64,000 nt of DNA, taken from Pseudomonadota bacterium. GTDB taxonomy: Bacteria; Desulfobacterota; Syntrophorhabdia; Syntrophorhabdales; Syntrophorhabdaceae. Both the position numbers and the translations under genes were made by a program. Positions 32,180 through 41,041 of this stretch are shown here, piece by piece. The first letter of the stretch is position 1; every line of letters starts with the position of its first letter. The DNA is taken from assembly GCA_026388255.1 (NCBI GenBank), contig JAPLKC010000102.1:1-64000 (forward strand), read 5' to 3'. The notes beneath the pieces were generated by a model, which worked only from the letters and a program-made list of their open reading frames with translations, searched no databases and was not told the origin of the DNA.

Positions 32180-34621
32180 ATGGGCAATCTGAAAAAAATG
32201 CTTAACCCTAAAACCATTGCCTTCATCGGCTCAGGTGACCGGGAGGGTACTATCGAAAGATCGATACTTGATAACCTTTTCTCCTCAGGGGGGAGGCAGT
32301 TATTTGCAGTCTGCCCGGACAGAAATAAGATGCTTCACTTTGATTGTTACCCCTCCGTCTCTCACATTGATGAGCATATCGATCTTGCTGTCATCGTCGC
32401 ACCCGATGAACTGATTCTGGATGTGGCTGAGGAATGCGGCAAAAAGGGCGTGGAAGGCGCAATTATCATATCTGCAGGCCCAAAAGCTACTCTGGAGGAG
32501 AAAAAGAAGTTTGAAAACGAGATATGGAAGATAGGAAAAGGTTACGGCATGAGGGTAATCGGCCCCGACAGTAACGGCGTTATCCTGCCTAACGATAACC
32601 TGAATACTACATTTCTGAAGGTAAACCCTGAACCGGGAAACATAGCCTTTATCTCTCAGAGCAGCACTATAGGTAACACCATGCTCCACTGGGGAGTAGA
32701 TAACCACATTGGTTTCAGCATGTTTGCATCTCTCGGTTCCATGGTTGACGTGGATTTTGCCGACCTTATAGATTTTCTTCAGGAAGATTATTTCACAAAA
32801 AGCATCATGCTCTATGTGGAACACATAAAAGATACAAAAAAATTTTTAAGTGCCTCACGCTGTTTTGCGCGAAACAAGCCTATTGTTGTTTTTAAACCGG
32901 GCAGATATCCGCAGAGCAGAGAAGCGCTCTTCTCCCGTACAGGTCTGGAGACAGGAAGTGATGCAGTCTATGACGCTGCCTTCAGGCGGGTTGGTATAGT
33001 AAGGGCAAAGGAAACAATGGATTTTTTTGACACAGCAAAAGTCCTTGTTTCGAGATCTCTCCCCAGGGGGTCAAGGCTCGCTGTTATCACCAACTCGGGC
33101 AGCATCAGTATTATTGCCTGTGACACCCTTGCAGAGCAGAAAGGGCAACTTGCCTGTCTCTCAGAAAAAAGTATGGAAAGGCTTTGCCGGATAATGCCGC
33201 CTTACTGGAATGAAAATAACCCCTTTGATCTTTTCGGAGATGCAGATGTTGAAAGGTATATCGAAGTAACCGATATTTGCCTTAAAGACGAGGGTGTTGA
33301 CGGCATTCTCATCGTATATGCGCCCGCTCCTCATTGTGACCCGGGGGAACTGGCAAAGCAGATAGCTGGACTGTCCCTGAAAACAGCAAAACCGATTGTT
33401 GCTGTCTGGATGGGGGGTCAATATTCGCATGAAGGTTTCGATATTTTGAAAGAGGCCAATATACCTGTCTACACAACCCCGGAGGTCGCCGTCAGGGCAT
33501 GTATGTATATGTTCAACTACCGCAGGAATATCGAGCTTCTTAACGAAACCCCGGAAGAGATCCCTGAAAACAAAATGGGACTGACAAATCATCTGAGGGC
33601 TATCATTAACAATACCATTAAAGAACAAAAAGAGATTCTTACCGTAGAGGATGCTGCAAATTTTCTTAAGAATTATGAGATTCCCCTTCTTAAAGAACTT
33701 ATACCTGATGAGAGGAAGGCAATACCGGAATACCCTGTTGATGAATGGGCTTTAAGATCAATGAAGGACATTGATTTTGGGACTGTTATTCTTTTTATAT
33801 CCATGACCGGAGGGAAAAGAAATCGTGTCGGTTTTGCCGTAGGATTACCTCCCTTAAACCAGGTTCTGGCAAAGTATTTAATGGATGAAGCGGAATTCAG
33901 AGCAGCCAATAAATCTGTTATGAGACATATGGAAGAAGTTCTCATAAATTTTTCCCGGTTCATTGTCGATTTTCCAGAGATTGCAGAGATAGAAATCGAA
34001 ATCGTTGTAACAGCCGACGACAAGGTATATGTAAAAAATGCAACAATCCAGGTCGATAAAAACTATCGGAAGGGTATCGCTCAATATCCTCACCTTGTTA
34101 TTATGCCCTACCCGACACGATATATCATGCCCTGGAAATTACGCGACGGAAGAGATGTGCTGCTGCGGCCTCTCAGGGCTGAAGATGAACCTCTAATAAA
34201 GGAAATGATGTCTACTTTGTCCAAAGAAACACTACGGTTAAGGTTCTTTGTGGCTATGGAGATCGATCACAGGATGCTCATGAATTTTTGTAACACAGAT
34301 TATGACAGAGAAATCGCCATTGTTGCCGAATTAAATGAAGGTGACAAAAAGAAGATTATCGGCGGTGGGCGACTCGTCGTCGAACCCGACTTAGGGAGTG
34401 GTCAATTCGCTTTATCTGTTCATGACGACTTCCAAAGGCAGGGCCTGGGAGAAAAGTTCCTCGATATTACCATCGGGATTGCACAGGACAAGGGATTGCA
34501 TGAGATTTACGGGATTGTGCTCAGTGAGAATGATAAAATGCTGAAGTTGAGCAGGAAAATGGGATTTAAGTTGGCAAGACTACCCGACGGTATTTCCAGA
34601 GTCAGCCTGGAGCTTGATTGA
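32180..34621 (+). CDS. Acyl-CoA synthetase-like / GNAT acetyltransferase fusion (Pat-like), catalytically reduced
   Basis: The protein has 813 residues. A CoA-binding Rossmann domain (about 8-130) and a succinyl-CoA-ligase-like domain (150-460, with FISQSSTIGNTMLHWG) precede a shortened linker region (480-650) and a GNAT acetyltransferase domain (665-813, acetyl-CoA loop QRQGLGEKF). In active ADP-forming synthetases the phosphorylated histidine sits in SHTGALAG; here the site reads SRTGLETG, so R253 replaces it. Most of the ATP-grasp nucleotide-binding half is missing between residues 490 and 520. It is therefore probably a protein lysine acetyltransferase like Pat/PatZ, which often controls acetyl-CoA synthetase. 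It is a single gene, convergent with the larA-like gene. Confidence 0.8.
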   Translation: MGNLKKMLNPKTIAFIGSGDREGTIERSILDNLFSSGGRQLFAVCPDRNKMLHFDCYPSVSHIDEHIDLAVIVAPDELILDVAEECGKKGVEGAIIISAGPKATLEEKKKFENEIWKIGKGYGMRVIGPDSNGVILPNDNLNTTFLKVNPEPGNIAFISQSSTIGNTMLHWGVDNHIGFSMFASLGSMVDVDFADLIDFLQEDYFTKSIMLYVEHIKDTKKFLSASRCFARNKPIVVFKPGRYPQSREALFSRTGLETGSDAVYDAAFRRVGIVRAKETMDFFDTAKVLVSRSLPRGSRLAVITNSGSISIIACDTLAEQKGQLACLSEKSMERLCRIMPPYWNENNPFDLFGDADVERYIEVTDICLKDEGVDGILIVYAPAPHCDPGELAKQIAGLSLKTAKPIVAVWMGGQYSHEGFDILKEANIPVYTTPEVAVRACMYMFNYRRNIELLNETPEEIPENKMGLTNHLRAIINNTIKEQKEILTVEDAANFLKNYEIPLLKELIPDERKAIPEYPVDEWALRSMKDIDFGTVILFISMTGGKRNRVGFAVGLPPLNQVLAKYLMDEAEFRAANKSVMRHMEEVLINFSRFIVDFPEIAEIEIEIVVTADDKVYVKNATIQVDKNYRKGIAQYPHLVIMPYPTRYIMPWKLRDGRDVLLRPLRAEDEPLIKEMMSTLSKETLRLRFFVAMEIDHRMLMNFCNTDYDREIAIVAELNEGDKKKIIGGGRLVVEPDLGSGQFALSVHDDFQRQGLGEKFLDITIGIAQDKGLHEIYGIVLSENDKMLKLSRKMGFKLARLPDGISRVSLELD

Positions 34622-34633
34622 TTCGAATTGGTA

Positions 34634-35917
34634 TCACTTTATCCCCGGAATAATATTACCTCCTGAAGGGAAAATTGCAACATCCGCCTCCGGTATTGTC
34701 CGGGATGCTATATCAACAGCCTCGGGAAGTGTTTGCGCATGTGTGAATTTCATCATCTTCACTTGCTCGGTAGTAAGACCTTCCGTGACATGAATTACAT
34801 TAAACTTTTCAGCAAGTTCCTTGAAATACACCACCTGCATGATGTATGAAATACCGAAAGACCTGAGATGATCGGGGATGTCGTCCCTGATCAGGCGTTG
34901 ATGGAAATAGCTTGCAGTTTCATTGCTTGCCATCTCCTTAACAAGAGGCATAATAGGTCCTGCTTCCTTCTGAGGGGCAACCCAGATAATCGTTCCCCCT
35001 GACCGGGTGCAGAAGCTTGCCATTGTCAGCGCTTTTGTGGCCTGAACCCCGATCTCCAATGGAAAGGCAGAGATGATCGTCACATCGGCAGCCTTCGGGA
35101 GCGGCACATGATAAAGCGATTGCGCATAGAGGGATGCCTCCCGGTGTTCAGCCACAGGGTCGCCTGCAAAGGCTTTTACAACTTCCTTCTTATGGTTCAT
35201 GATAATATCCAGCTTGAATGACAGCCTTGAGAGCCGCCCTGCATCGATGATCTCCTCGTAAAAAGGATTCCCGTCAAGGATATTAACACGGCAACCCCGA
35301 TGTCGCATCCAGGTAAAATGATGGTCAGCAACTGAACGATATGAAGAGACGCCGGGCATAATAATCTTACATCCCCCGCCGTATCCGGCAATAGGATGGG
35401 GCATGCACTCCCCGACCCCGATAATCATGTCTGCAAAAGCAACCAGAGGATTCACCTCCACCAGCGTCCCGCGATGGGTTTTGCCGATGACCACATTCTC
35501 TGAAGAATGTGGATCATGAGAAAAAACCCTGCCCTTCAAACGGCTGAATGCCTCTGTGCCTATCTTGTTTTCCAATTGCGTTGCGCTGAGGGCCGGGTGT
35601 GTCCCCAGAGCACAGACAGCTTTGACCCGTTCATCCCGGATACCGGCCTTGTTTAAACGGTTTAGTATTTCAGGCACGGCTATGTGTGCCGGAGTGGGCC
35701 GCTGAAGGTCGTCAAAGAGAACTGCAACCTCCATGCCGGGCTTTGCTATTTCTTCGATTCCCAACGAGCCTATGGGGTTATCCAGGGCTCTCTTTATATC
35801 CCCCAACGCATCGGCAACACCCGGTACCGGAGGTATATCCTCGGCAGAAATGACGTTCCACCCGTCAGGCAGGGTAAAACAAAGTTCTTTCCCTTCGCAT
35901 AATACAAAATAACTCAT
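34634..35917 (-). CDS. LarA-family nickel-pincer 2-hydroxyacid racemase
   Basis: The protein has 427 residues. Four LarA residues known from Lactobacillus plantarum (H108, H174, K184, H200) are matched by H107 in GTHPALS, H174 in ECMPHP, K184 in GGCKIIMPGV and H200 in VADHH. K184 binds the nickel-pincer nucleotide. The family interconverts D and L forms of lactate, malate, phenyllactate or similar acids. It is the last gene of the operon with a TRAP transporter and a 2-oxoacid oxidoreductase. No LarB, LarC or LarE cofactor genes are in the window. It may also act on a non-lactate substrate, because the rest of the operon favours larger acids. Confidence 0.85.
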   Translation of the reverse strand: MSYFVLCEGKELCFTLPDGWNVISAEDIPPVPGVADALGDIKRALDNPIGSLGIEEIAKPGMEVAVLFDDLQRPTPAHIAVPEILNRLNKAGIRDERVKAVCALGTHPALSATQLENKIGTEAFSRLKGRVFSHDPHSSENVVIGKTHRGTLVEVNPLVAFADMIIGVGECMPHPIAGYGGGCKIIMPGVSSYRSVADHHFTWMRHRGCRVNILDGNPFYEEIIDAGRLSRLSFKLDIIMNHKKEVVKAFAGDPVAEHREASLYAQSLYHVPLPKAADVTIISAFPLEIGVQATKALTMASFCTRSGGTIIWVAPQKEAGPIMPLVKEMASNETASYFHQRLIRDDIPDHLRSFGISYIMQVVYFKELAEKFNVIHVTEGLTTEQVKMMKFTHAQTLPEAVDIASRTIPEADVAIFPSGGNIIPGIK

Positions 35918-35970
35918 GGTCTAACCTCATTAAAATGTAACGGGCACGAGCATATGAGAATCTATTTCCC

Positions 35971-36969
35971 TTATTTAGTCAAGAGTTTCTTCAACTCCGG
36001 GCCGGTCTTGGGGTTTTTCGTAATGACATCTCTCCATCCTTCATCATAGGCTACTTTCAGGAACTTTTCCTTCTCTGCTGCGGGCAGATCAATGGTTTCA
36101 ATACCTTCTTTTGTTAATAACGGACGCTCCTTCTTTTCAAGGTCTTCAAAAACAGCGACCACCTTTTTCTCAGCCTCTATAGCCGCTTCTGTTAAAATAT
36201 CCTGGAGCTTCTTCGGGAGCTTGTTCCATGTCTTCAGGTTTACGAGAAGAGGGTTCGGCACATTGTAAAACCCCGGGTCTACAACATATTTTGTCTGTTT
36301 ATGCCAGCCCCAGTCACGAATCCCGACAGCCGGCCAGCAATAACCATCAACAACGTTTCTTTCAAGCGCTATATACACTTCTGTGGGCGGTATTACTACA
36401 GGGTTCCCGCCAAGCCCTTTTATTGCCTGCAGATACATGGGGGATACACGAATGTTAAGCCCCTTGAGGTCGGCAGCCTTTATGGGCTTTTTCAGGTAGA
36501 GATGGAATTTTGTACCGAGACCAAGCCTTGCCAGCATATGGACTCCGATCTTTTTTTCGTGGAGGTCGTTCATATAAGCCAGGGCGCCGCTTGTTCTTTC
36601 TTCGGCAGGTGTAAAACTCGATAGTTTGTAAGCATCCACTTCAGGCAAAACCGATACATAATAGGCAGTGGTGGTAAAGACCATGTCAACCATACCGCGC
36701 TGCAATGCCTGAACCTGATCCGGTGATTTCACCGCCTCCGGTCCTCCGATAAACTGTATCTTCAGTTCACCGGGGGCCTTTTTTGCCATTATCTGGTCCA
36801 GTGTGTCCGTAAAGATGGTAAAGGCCTTATATTCACTGGCTGTTTTTGGCCACCCGGCTACTGCCTTCAGTGTAATGGTTTCCGCTTTAACAACTCCGTT
36901 TACGATACCTATGGCCAGAAATGTAAATAAAACCGTAAACAACAGAAAAAATGATTTTGTCTTTCCCAT
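35971..36969 (-). CDS. TRAP transporter substrate-binding protein (DctP type)
   Basis: The 332-residue periplasmic protein has a signal peptide (FFLLFTVLFTFLAIGIVNG, cleaved near VKAET) and a DctP-type body with QVQALQRGMVDMVF and EVYIALERNVVDGYCWP, which contribute the substrate pocket. The ATG at 36,969 has AAGGAGG seven bases upstream; a longer start from 37,050 is not supported. It delivers a carboxylate substrate to the DctQ/DctM membrane parts encoded upstream. The 176 bases between it and dctM contain a CACGC-GTGAA-GCGTG hairpin that might stabilise this part of the message. Confidence 0.9.
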   Translation of the reverse strand: MGKTKSFFLLFTVLFTFLAIGIVNGVVKAETITLKAVAGWPKTASEYKAFTIFTDTLDQIMAKKAPGELKIQFIGGPEAVKSPDQVQALQRGMVDMVFTTTAYYVSVLPEVDAYKLSSFTPAEERTSGALAYMNDLHEKKIGVHMLARLGLGTKFHLYLKKPIKAADLKGLNIRVSPMYLQAIKGLGGNPVVIPPTEVYIALERNVVDGYCWPAVGIRDWGWHKQTKYVVDPGFYNVPNPLLVNLKTWNKLPKKLQDILTEAAIEAEKKVVAVFEDLEKKERPLLTKEGIETIDLPAAEKEKFLKVAYDEGWRDVITKNPKTGPELKKLLTK

Positions 36970-37145
36970 AATCAACCTCCTTAGTTTTAATCTCGGCGAG
37001 TAAATCCCCGCAGTTTGTTTTGAAAGCTTTTTTACTTTTTTGTCTTTCATATCCCGTCCGCTTGCGGCCGAGATATTTTATTTAATTGTCGAGACACACA
37101 TAAAAGCACGCGTGAAGCGTGTACCACGAGCTTACCCGTGCGAAC

Positions 37146-38468
37146 CTACCTTGCCATTCCCATAAAAGTCGGCACAATAGTTGCTATAACTGGTATTGCC
37201 AGCACAATGGCAATACACAGTATATCTATGATTACATAAGGGGTAACTGCCCTCCAGATATCTGCCATTGTCACTTCAGGAGGGGCAACGCCTTTCATCA
37301 CAAAGAGTGTAACACCGAAGGGAGGGGTAATCAAACCTGTCTCCAGCGCGATAAGCATGAGCACCCCGAACCATATTGTATTATATCCGAAGGCATTAAC
37401 GACCGGCATATATATAGGTATGGTAATCATCATAATGGCAACGGTTTCCATGAAACAGCCCATAACAAGGACCACAATCAGCATACCCATAATTATTACA
37501 ATCGGCGATACGGTAAGGTTTGTGATGAAACTTGTCATGCCTGCAGCAGCACCGGTAAAGGCCAATATTTCACCGTATGTGCTGGAAACGATAATAATCA
37601 TGAATATCATAACAGTAATTTTCATGGTGCCCATTACCGATTTTTTCATGTTTTCCCATGTTAAACGCCGGTAGACAAGGGCTAAGATAAATGACCCCAA
37701 TGTCCCTGTGGCGGCTGCTTCTGTCGGAGTTGCCACGCCGAGGAATATGAAGCCTATGACCATGAAGATGATAAGACCCAGCGGCAGGAGGTACTGCACA
37801 GTAGCCATCACCTTTTTTTTCAAGGGCACATAGGGCACATCATACATTGGTGCCTCATTCGGGAAGATATGACACCATATGACGACAAAGACAAAGTAAA
37901 GGCCGGACATGATAATGCCCGGTATGATGCCGGCAATAAGAAGCTGGCCCACATCGATATTTGCAAGGCTTGCGAGTACCACGGTAAGCGCATTGGGAGG
38001 GATAAGGGCGTCAACGGTGCCTACCCCCATGAGTGGTCCAAGACTCATGTTCTTGCTGTAGCCGCGCTTAAGCATGTCAGGCAGCAGGATAGTGCCAAGT
38101 AGCGCGCATGTAGCGATAGTAGAGCCGGAAAGGGCTCCGATAATGACTCCCATAATAATTGCCAGAATAGAGAGCCTTCCCCTGAGTTTGCCTAGCCACT
38201 TGTCAAGCACGTTTACTGCATCGAGTCCGAGGTTTGTATGGAATATCAGTTCACCCATAAGGATGAAAAAGGGTACAGGAAGTAAAGTGAAAGTTGTGAT
38301 AGATGTGAACACTCCCGTAACCACACCGACAAGACCCGGTATTCCCCCAAGGAAAAAATAGGCTGCAACCATGTTAACAATGAGAAAGGCAAAGGCAATG
38401 GGTATCCCGGTAAGCAGCAGCAAGACCATGCCGCCGAAAAGTAATGAGATAATCTGCCACCATTCCAT
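37146..38468 (-). CDS. TRAP transporter large membrane subunit (DctM type)
   Basis: This 440-residue integral membrane protein has about 12 hydrophobic segments. Typical motifs are LLLLTGIPIAFAFL near the start, GALSGSTIATCALLGTILLPDML, and the second half with MITIPIYMPVVNAFGYNTIWFGVLM. DctM forms the sodium-coupled transport channel. It lies four bases after dctQ and before dctP, an order found in many TRAP operons. The substrate cannot be read from this subunit. Confidence 0.9.
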   Translation of the reverse strand: MEWWQIISLLFGGMVLLLLTGIPIAFAFLIVNMVAAYFFLGGIPGLVGVVTGVFTSITTFTLLPVPFFILMGELIFHTNLGLDAVNVLDKWLGKLRGRLSILAIIMGVIIGALSGSTIATCALLGTILLPDMLKRGYSKNMSLGPLMGVGTVDALIPPNALTVVLASLANIDVGQLLIAGIIPGIIMSGLYFVFVVIWCHIFPNEAPMYDVPYVPLKKKVMATVQYLLPLGLIIFMVIGFIFLGVATPTEAAATGTLGSFILALVYRRLTWENMKKSVMGTMKITVMIFMIIIVSSTYGEILAFTGAAAGMTSFITNLTVSPIVIIMGMLIVVLVMGCFMETVAIMMITIPIYMPVVNAFGYNTIWFGVLMLIALETGLITPPFGVTLFVMKGVAPPEVTMADIWRAVTPYVIIDILCIAIVLAIPVIATIVPTFMGMAR

Positions 38469-38471
38469 GGG

Positions 38472-38966
38472 TTAATTACCTTCCCTGATATTGATAAACC
38501 TGCTCCAGGCCATCCTGAAAAACTGGACAGTAAGGAGTATGCTGCCTATGGGGATGATACAGAACACAGACCATTTCGGAACGGTTACTGCGCGCACATC
38601 CGTTACCCCGTTTGCTATACATTCATACATGTAGAGAACGCTGAAATACACCATTACAGCACAGGCAAGCCCGCCGATAATAAACATGATGCAATCGAGA
38701 TACTGCTGAGTTTTCTTATTGAGGTGGACGTATACGATTTCGGTAATGACGTGTCCTCCCTCTCGTAATAGCCAGGTCGTTGCAAGAAATACTATCCACA
38801 AGAGGGCATATTCGGTTGTCTGCGTAATCCATATAGTCGTCTGTCTGAAGAGGAAACGCATACCTATGGTATAGCAGACAGCAGCGCATATAAACAAAAG
38901 CATGACACCTGCCAGAGCTGCCATGATATCCAGTGCTTTATCAAAAACAGTCCAGAAACGTCTCAC
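38472..38966 (-). CDS. TRAP transporter small membrane subunit (DctQ type)
   Basis: The 164-residue protein has four transmembrane segments and the DctQ signature FLATTWLLREGGHVITEIV. It uses a GTG start with GGGGG upstream. It pairs with DctM in the membrane and is essential for TRAP function. It is the first transporter gene after porB, with a 45-base gap. Confidence 0.85.
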   Translation of the reverse strand: MRRFWTVFDKALDIMAALAGVMLLFICAAVCYTIGMRFLFRQTTIWITQTTEYALLWIVFLATTWLLREGGHVITEIVYVHLNKKTQQYLDCIMFIIGGLACAVMVYFSVLYMYECIANGVTDVRAVTVPKWSVFCIIPIGSILLTVQFFRMAWSRFINIREGN

Positions 38967-39011
38967 AAATACAAACCCCCTAAGATTATATATATTTACT
39001 CACAGGTGTTT

Positions 39012-39887
39012 TCAAATGCACCCCTTTGTTTTTGTTATAAGCTTCTCCCAGCTTTCATCTACCTCTTTCTGCATCTGTTGTATCTGCCCTTCGTTTAACT
39101 GGCGGTATCTTCCCTGGATTTTGAGATATTCCTCCACCGGCAGACCTTGAGGTTCATGTGTGATGCGGTACTGCGTCCCGTCAATGATCTCATATAAGGG
39201 AAATAGCTTTGTCTCCACGGCAAGCATCGTTGATTTCGCGGTAAGATCCTCGGGCATTCTCCAACCTGTGGGGCACGGGGCCAGCGTATGGATAAACTTT
39301 GTGCCCTTTATGTCTTTTGCCTTTTTCACCTTTTCCATAAGGTCCAGGGGATAACCCATAGCAGCAGTTGCAGCGTAGGGTATTCTGTGGGCTGCGATGA
39401 TCTGCATAAACTGTTTCTTTTTTCCCTGCCGTCCTGCCGGGGTGGTCATGGTCCAGGCATTCTCAGGGGTTGCAGAGCTTGACTGGATGCCGGTGTTCAT
39501 GTATGCCTCGTTGTCGAGACAGACATAGATGAAGTTGTCATTCCGGTCTGCAGCGCCTGATAAGGACTGGAGCCCGATATCAAAGGTTCCGCCGTCACCG
39601 GCAAATGCGAGCACTGTTGTGTCTTCTTCGCCCCGCATTTTCAGGGCATTTGCTATACCTGCCGCAGTAGGGGCTGCTATCTCAAAGGCCGAATGGAAAC
39701 TGGGCACATCCATGACGCTATTCGGGTAGGCTCCGCTGATCACGGCAGCACAGGAGGGGATAATAACAACAATCGTTTTCTCTCCAAGTGCCTTTAAAAC
39801 AAGCCTCATGGTGCTTGCCACGCCGCAGCCCGGACATCCCATATGCCCTGACCGCATGTATTCTTTTTCTGTCTGCTCAATGACCAT
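39012..39887 (-). CDS. 2-oxoacid:ferredoxin oxidoreductase, beta subunit
   Basis: The 291-residue protein carries the thiamine-diphosphate half of the enzyme. HMGCPGCGVASTMRLVL gives two of the cluster-type cysteines, FAGDGGTFDIGLQSLSGA is the GDG motif for ThDP/Mg binding, and CLDNEAYMNTGIQSS the conserved DN(E/T)xYxxTGxQxS. The ATG at 39,887 has GGAGGG seven bases upstream. It forms the active site with the alpha subunit encoded just before. The enzyme decarboxylates a 2-oxoacid to acyl-CoA and reduces ferredoxin. Confidence 0.9.
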   Translation of the reverse strand: MVIEQTEKEYMRSGHMGCPGCGVASTMRLVLKALGEKTIVVIIPSCAAVISGAYPNSVMDVPSFHSAFEIAAPTAAGIANALKMRGEEDTTVLAFAGDGGTFDIGLQSLSGAADRNDNFIYVCLDNEAYMNTGIQSSSATPENAWTMTTPAGRQGKKKQFMQIIAAHRIPYAATAAMGYPLDLMEKVKKAKDIKGTKFIHTLAPCPTGWRMPEDLTAKSTMLAVETKLFPLYEIIDGTQYRITHEPQGLPVEEYLKIQGRYRQLNEGQIQQMQKEVDESWEKLITKTKGCI

Positions 39888-39889
39888 GC

Positions 39890-41041
39890 TCAATCCCTCC
39901 GTACCCAGACAGGCAATTCTCCGGTCTCTTTTCTTTGGAGAGAGTCAATAACCATGCCTTCGATCATGTCCGGCGACACATCTGCGCCGCAGATACCGGC
40001 AATGTAACCGGTTATGAGAGGGCGGCGCTCAAGGGGATAGAGGGCAGCCTTCAATTCCTGGCACCATATTCCCTCTTTTCCGATGGAGATATTCCGGTCC
40101 AGCACTGCCACCCTGGGAACGTTCTTTAATGCCTCCTGTACCTCTTCGGTCGGAAAAGGTCTGAAGGCTTTCATCTTAAGCAGCCCGGCTTTATAACCCT
40201 TATCCCGGAGAGACTGTATGGCCATACGGGCCGTGCTCGTCATGGCCCCGCTCGTAACAAGCACAATCTCGGCATCATCCGTATTGACAGCCTCTATCAT
40301 ATTGTAGCCTCTACCGATGATTTCCTCATATTCCCTGTTCACCTCTTTTATCACCGGTTTTGCCTTCTCCATGTCTTCGAAGGTTCGCTGCCGGTATTGC
40401 ATGTAATGGTCCGCGTTTATCACATTTGCAATAAATGCGGGGTTGTGTATGTCGAACCGCGAAGGCAGGGAAAAGGGCGGCAGGAATGCGTCGATTGAAG
40501 CCTGGTCGGGTATCTCGATGGGTTCCAGGAAGTGGGAGGTAAAAAAACCGTCTATGCAGACCATGATGGGAAGGAGAATCTGCTCAGCAATCCTGTAAGC
40601 CTGGATAACGGTATCGCAGGCTTCCTGGGCATCTTCACAGTAAAACTGCAGCCAACCGGTGTCTCTCTGTGATAGGCTGTCGGACTGGTCGCTCCCGAAT
40701 GCCCAGGGGATGGCAATTACACGGTTCACGTTGCACATTACCACAGGAACCCTGTTCCCTGAAGCAAAGTGGAGCATCTCATGCATGAGGGCAATGCCCT
40801 GCGAGGCTGTGGCCGTAAACGTGCGCACACCGGTAAGGGAAGCCGCTACCACGGCTGCCATGGCCGAGTGTTCCGACTCCATCCTCATCATTATGCCTTT
40901 GAGCTTTCCTTCCATTTCCATTTCAGAGAGCTTTTCATAAATAGGGGTCTGGGGGGTAATAGGATAGGCTGCTACCAGTTGTACCCGTGCGAGACGGACT
41001 GCTTCTGCTACCGCATAATTGCCTGTTAACAGCTCTTTCAT
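39890..41041 (-). CDS. 2-oxoacid:ferredoxin oxidoreductase, alpha subunit
   Basis: The 383-residue protein starts MKELLTGNYAVAEAVRLARV with YPITPQTPIYEKLSEM, the pyrimidine-binding domain typical of pyruvate/2-ketoisovalerate synthases, and EHSAMAAVVAASLTGVRTFTATASQG follows in pieces. RALVL-type domain II (VTSGAMTSTARMAIQSLRDKG) lies at about 270. The start at 41,041 overlaps the previous stop in an ATGA. It belongs to the separate-subunit (gamma, alpha, beta) class of anaerobes, not the large single-chain pyruvate enzyme. The substrate could be pyruvate, a branched-chain or an aromatic 2-oxoacid. Confidence 0.9.
   Translation of the reverse strand: MKELLTGNYAVAEAVRLARVQLVAAYPITPQTPIYEKLSEMEMEGKLKGIMMRMESEHSAMAAVVAASLTGVRTFTATASQGIALMHEMLHFASGNRVPVVMCNVNRVIAIPWAFGSDQSDSLSQRDTGWLQFYCEDAQEACDTVIQAYRIAEQILLPIMVCIDGFFTSHFLEPIEIPDQASIDAFLPPFSLPSRFDIHNPAFIANVINADHYMQYRQRTFEDMEKAKPVIKEVNREYEEIIGRGYNMIEAVNTDDAEIVLVTSGAMTSTARMAIQSLRDKGYKAGLLKMKAFRPFPTEEVQEALKNVPRVAVLDRNISIGKEGIWCQELKAALYPLERRPLITGYIAGICGADVSPDMIEGMVIDSLQRKETGELPVWVRRD

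Noticed and set aside
37119-37664. A 181-codon His/Asn/Tyr-rich plus-strand frame
   Set aside because: It is the complement of the dctM membrane segments; its odd composition is the mirror of hydrophobic codons.
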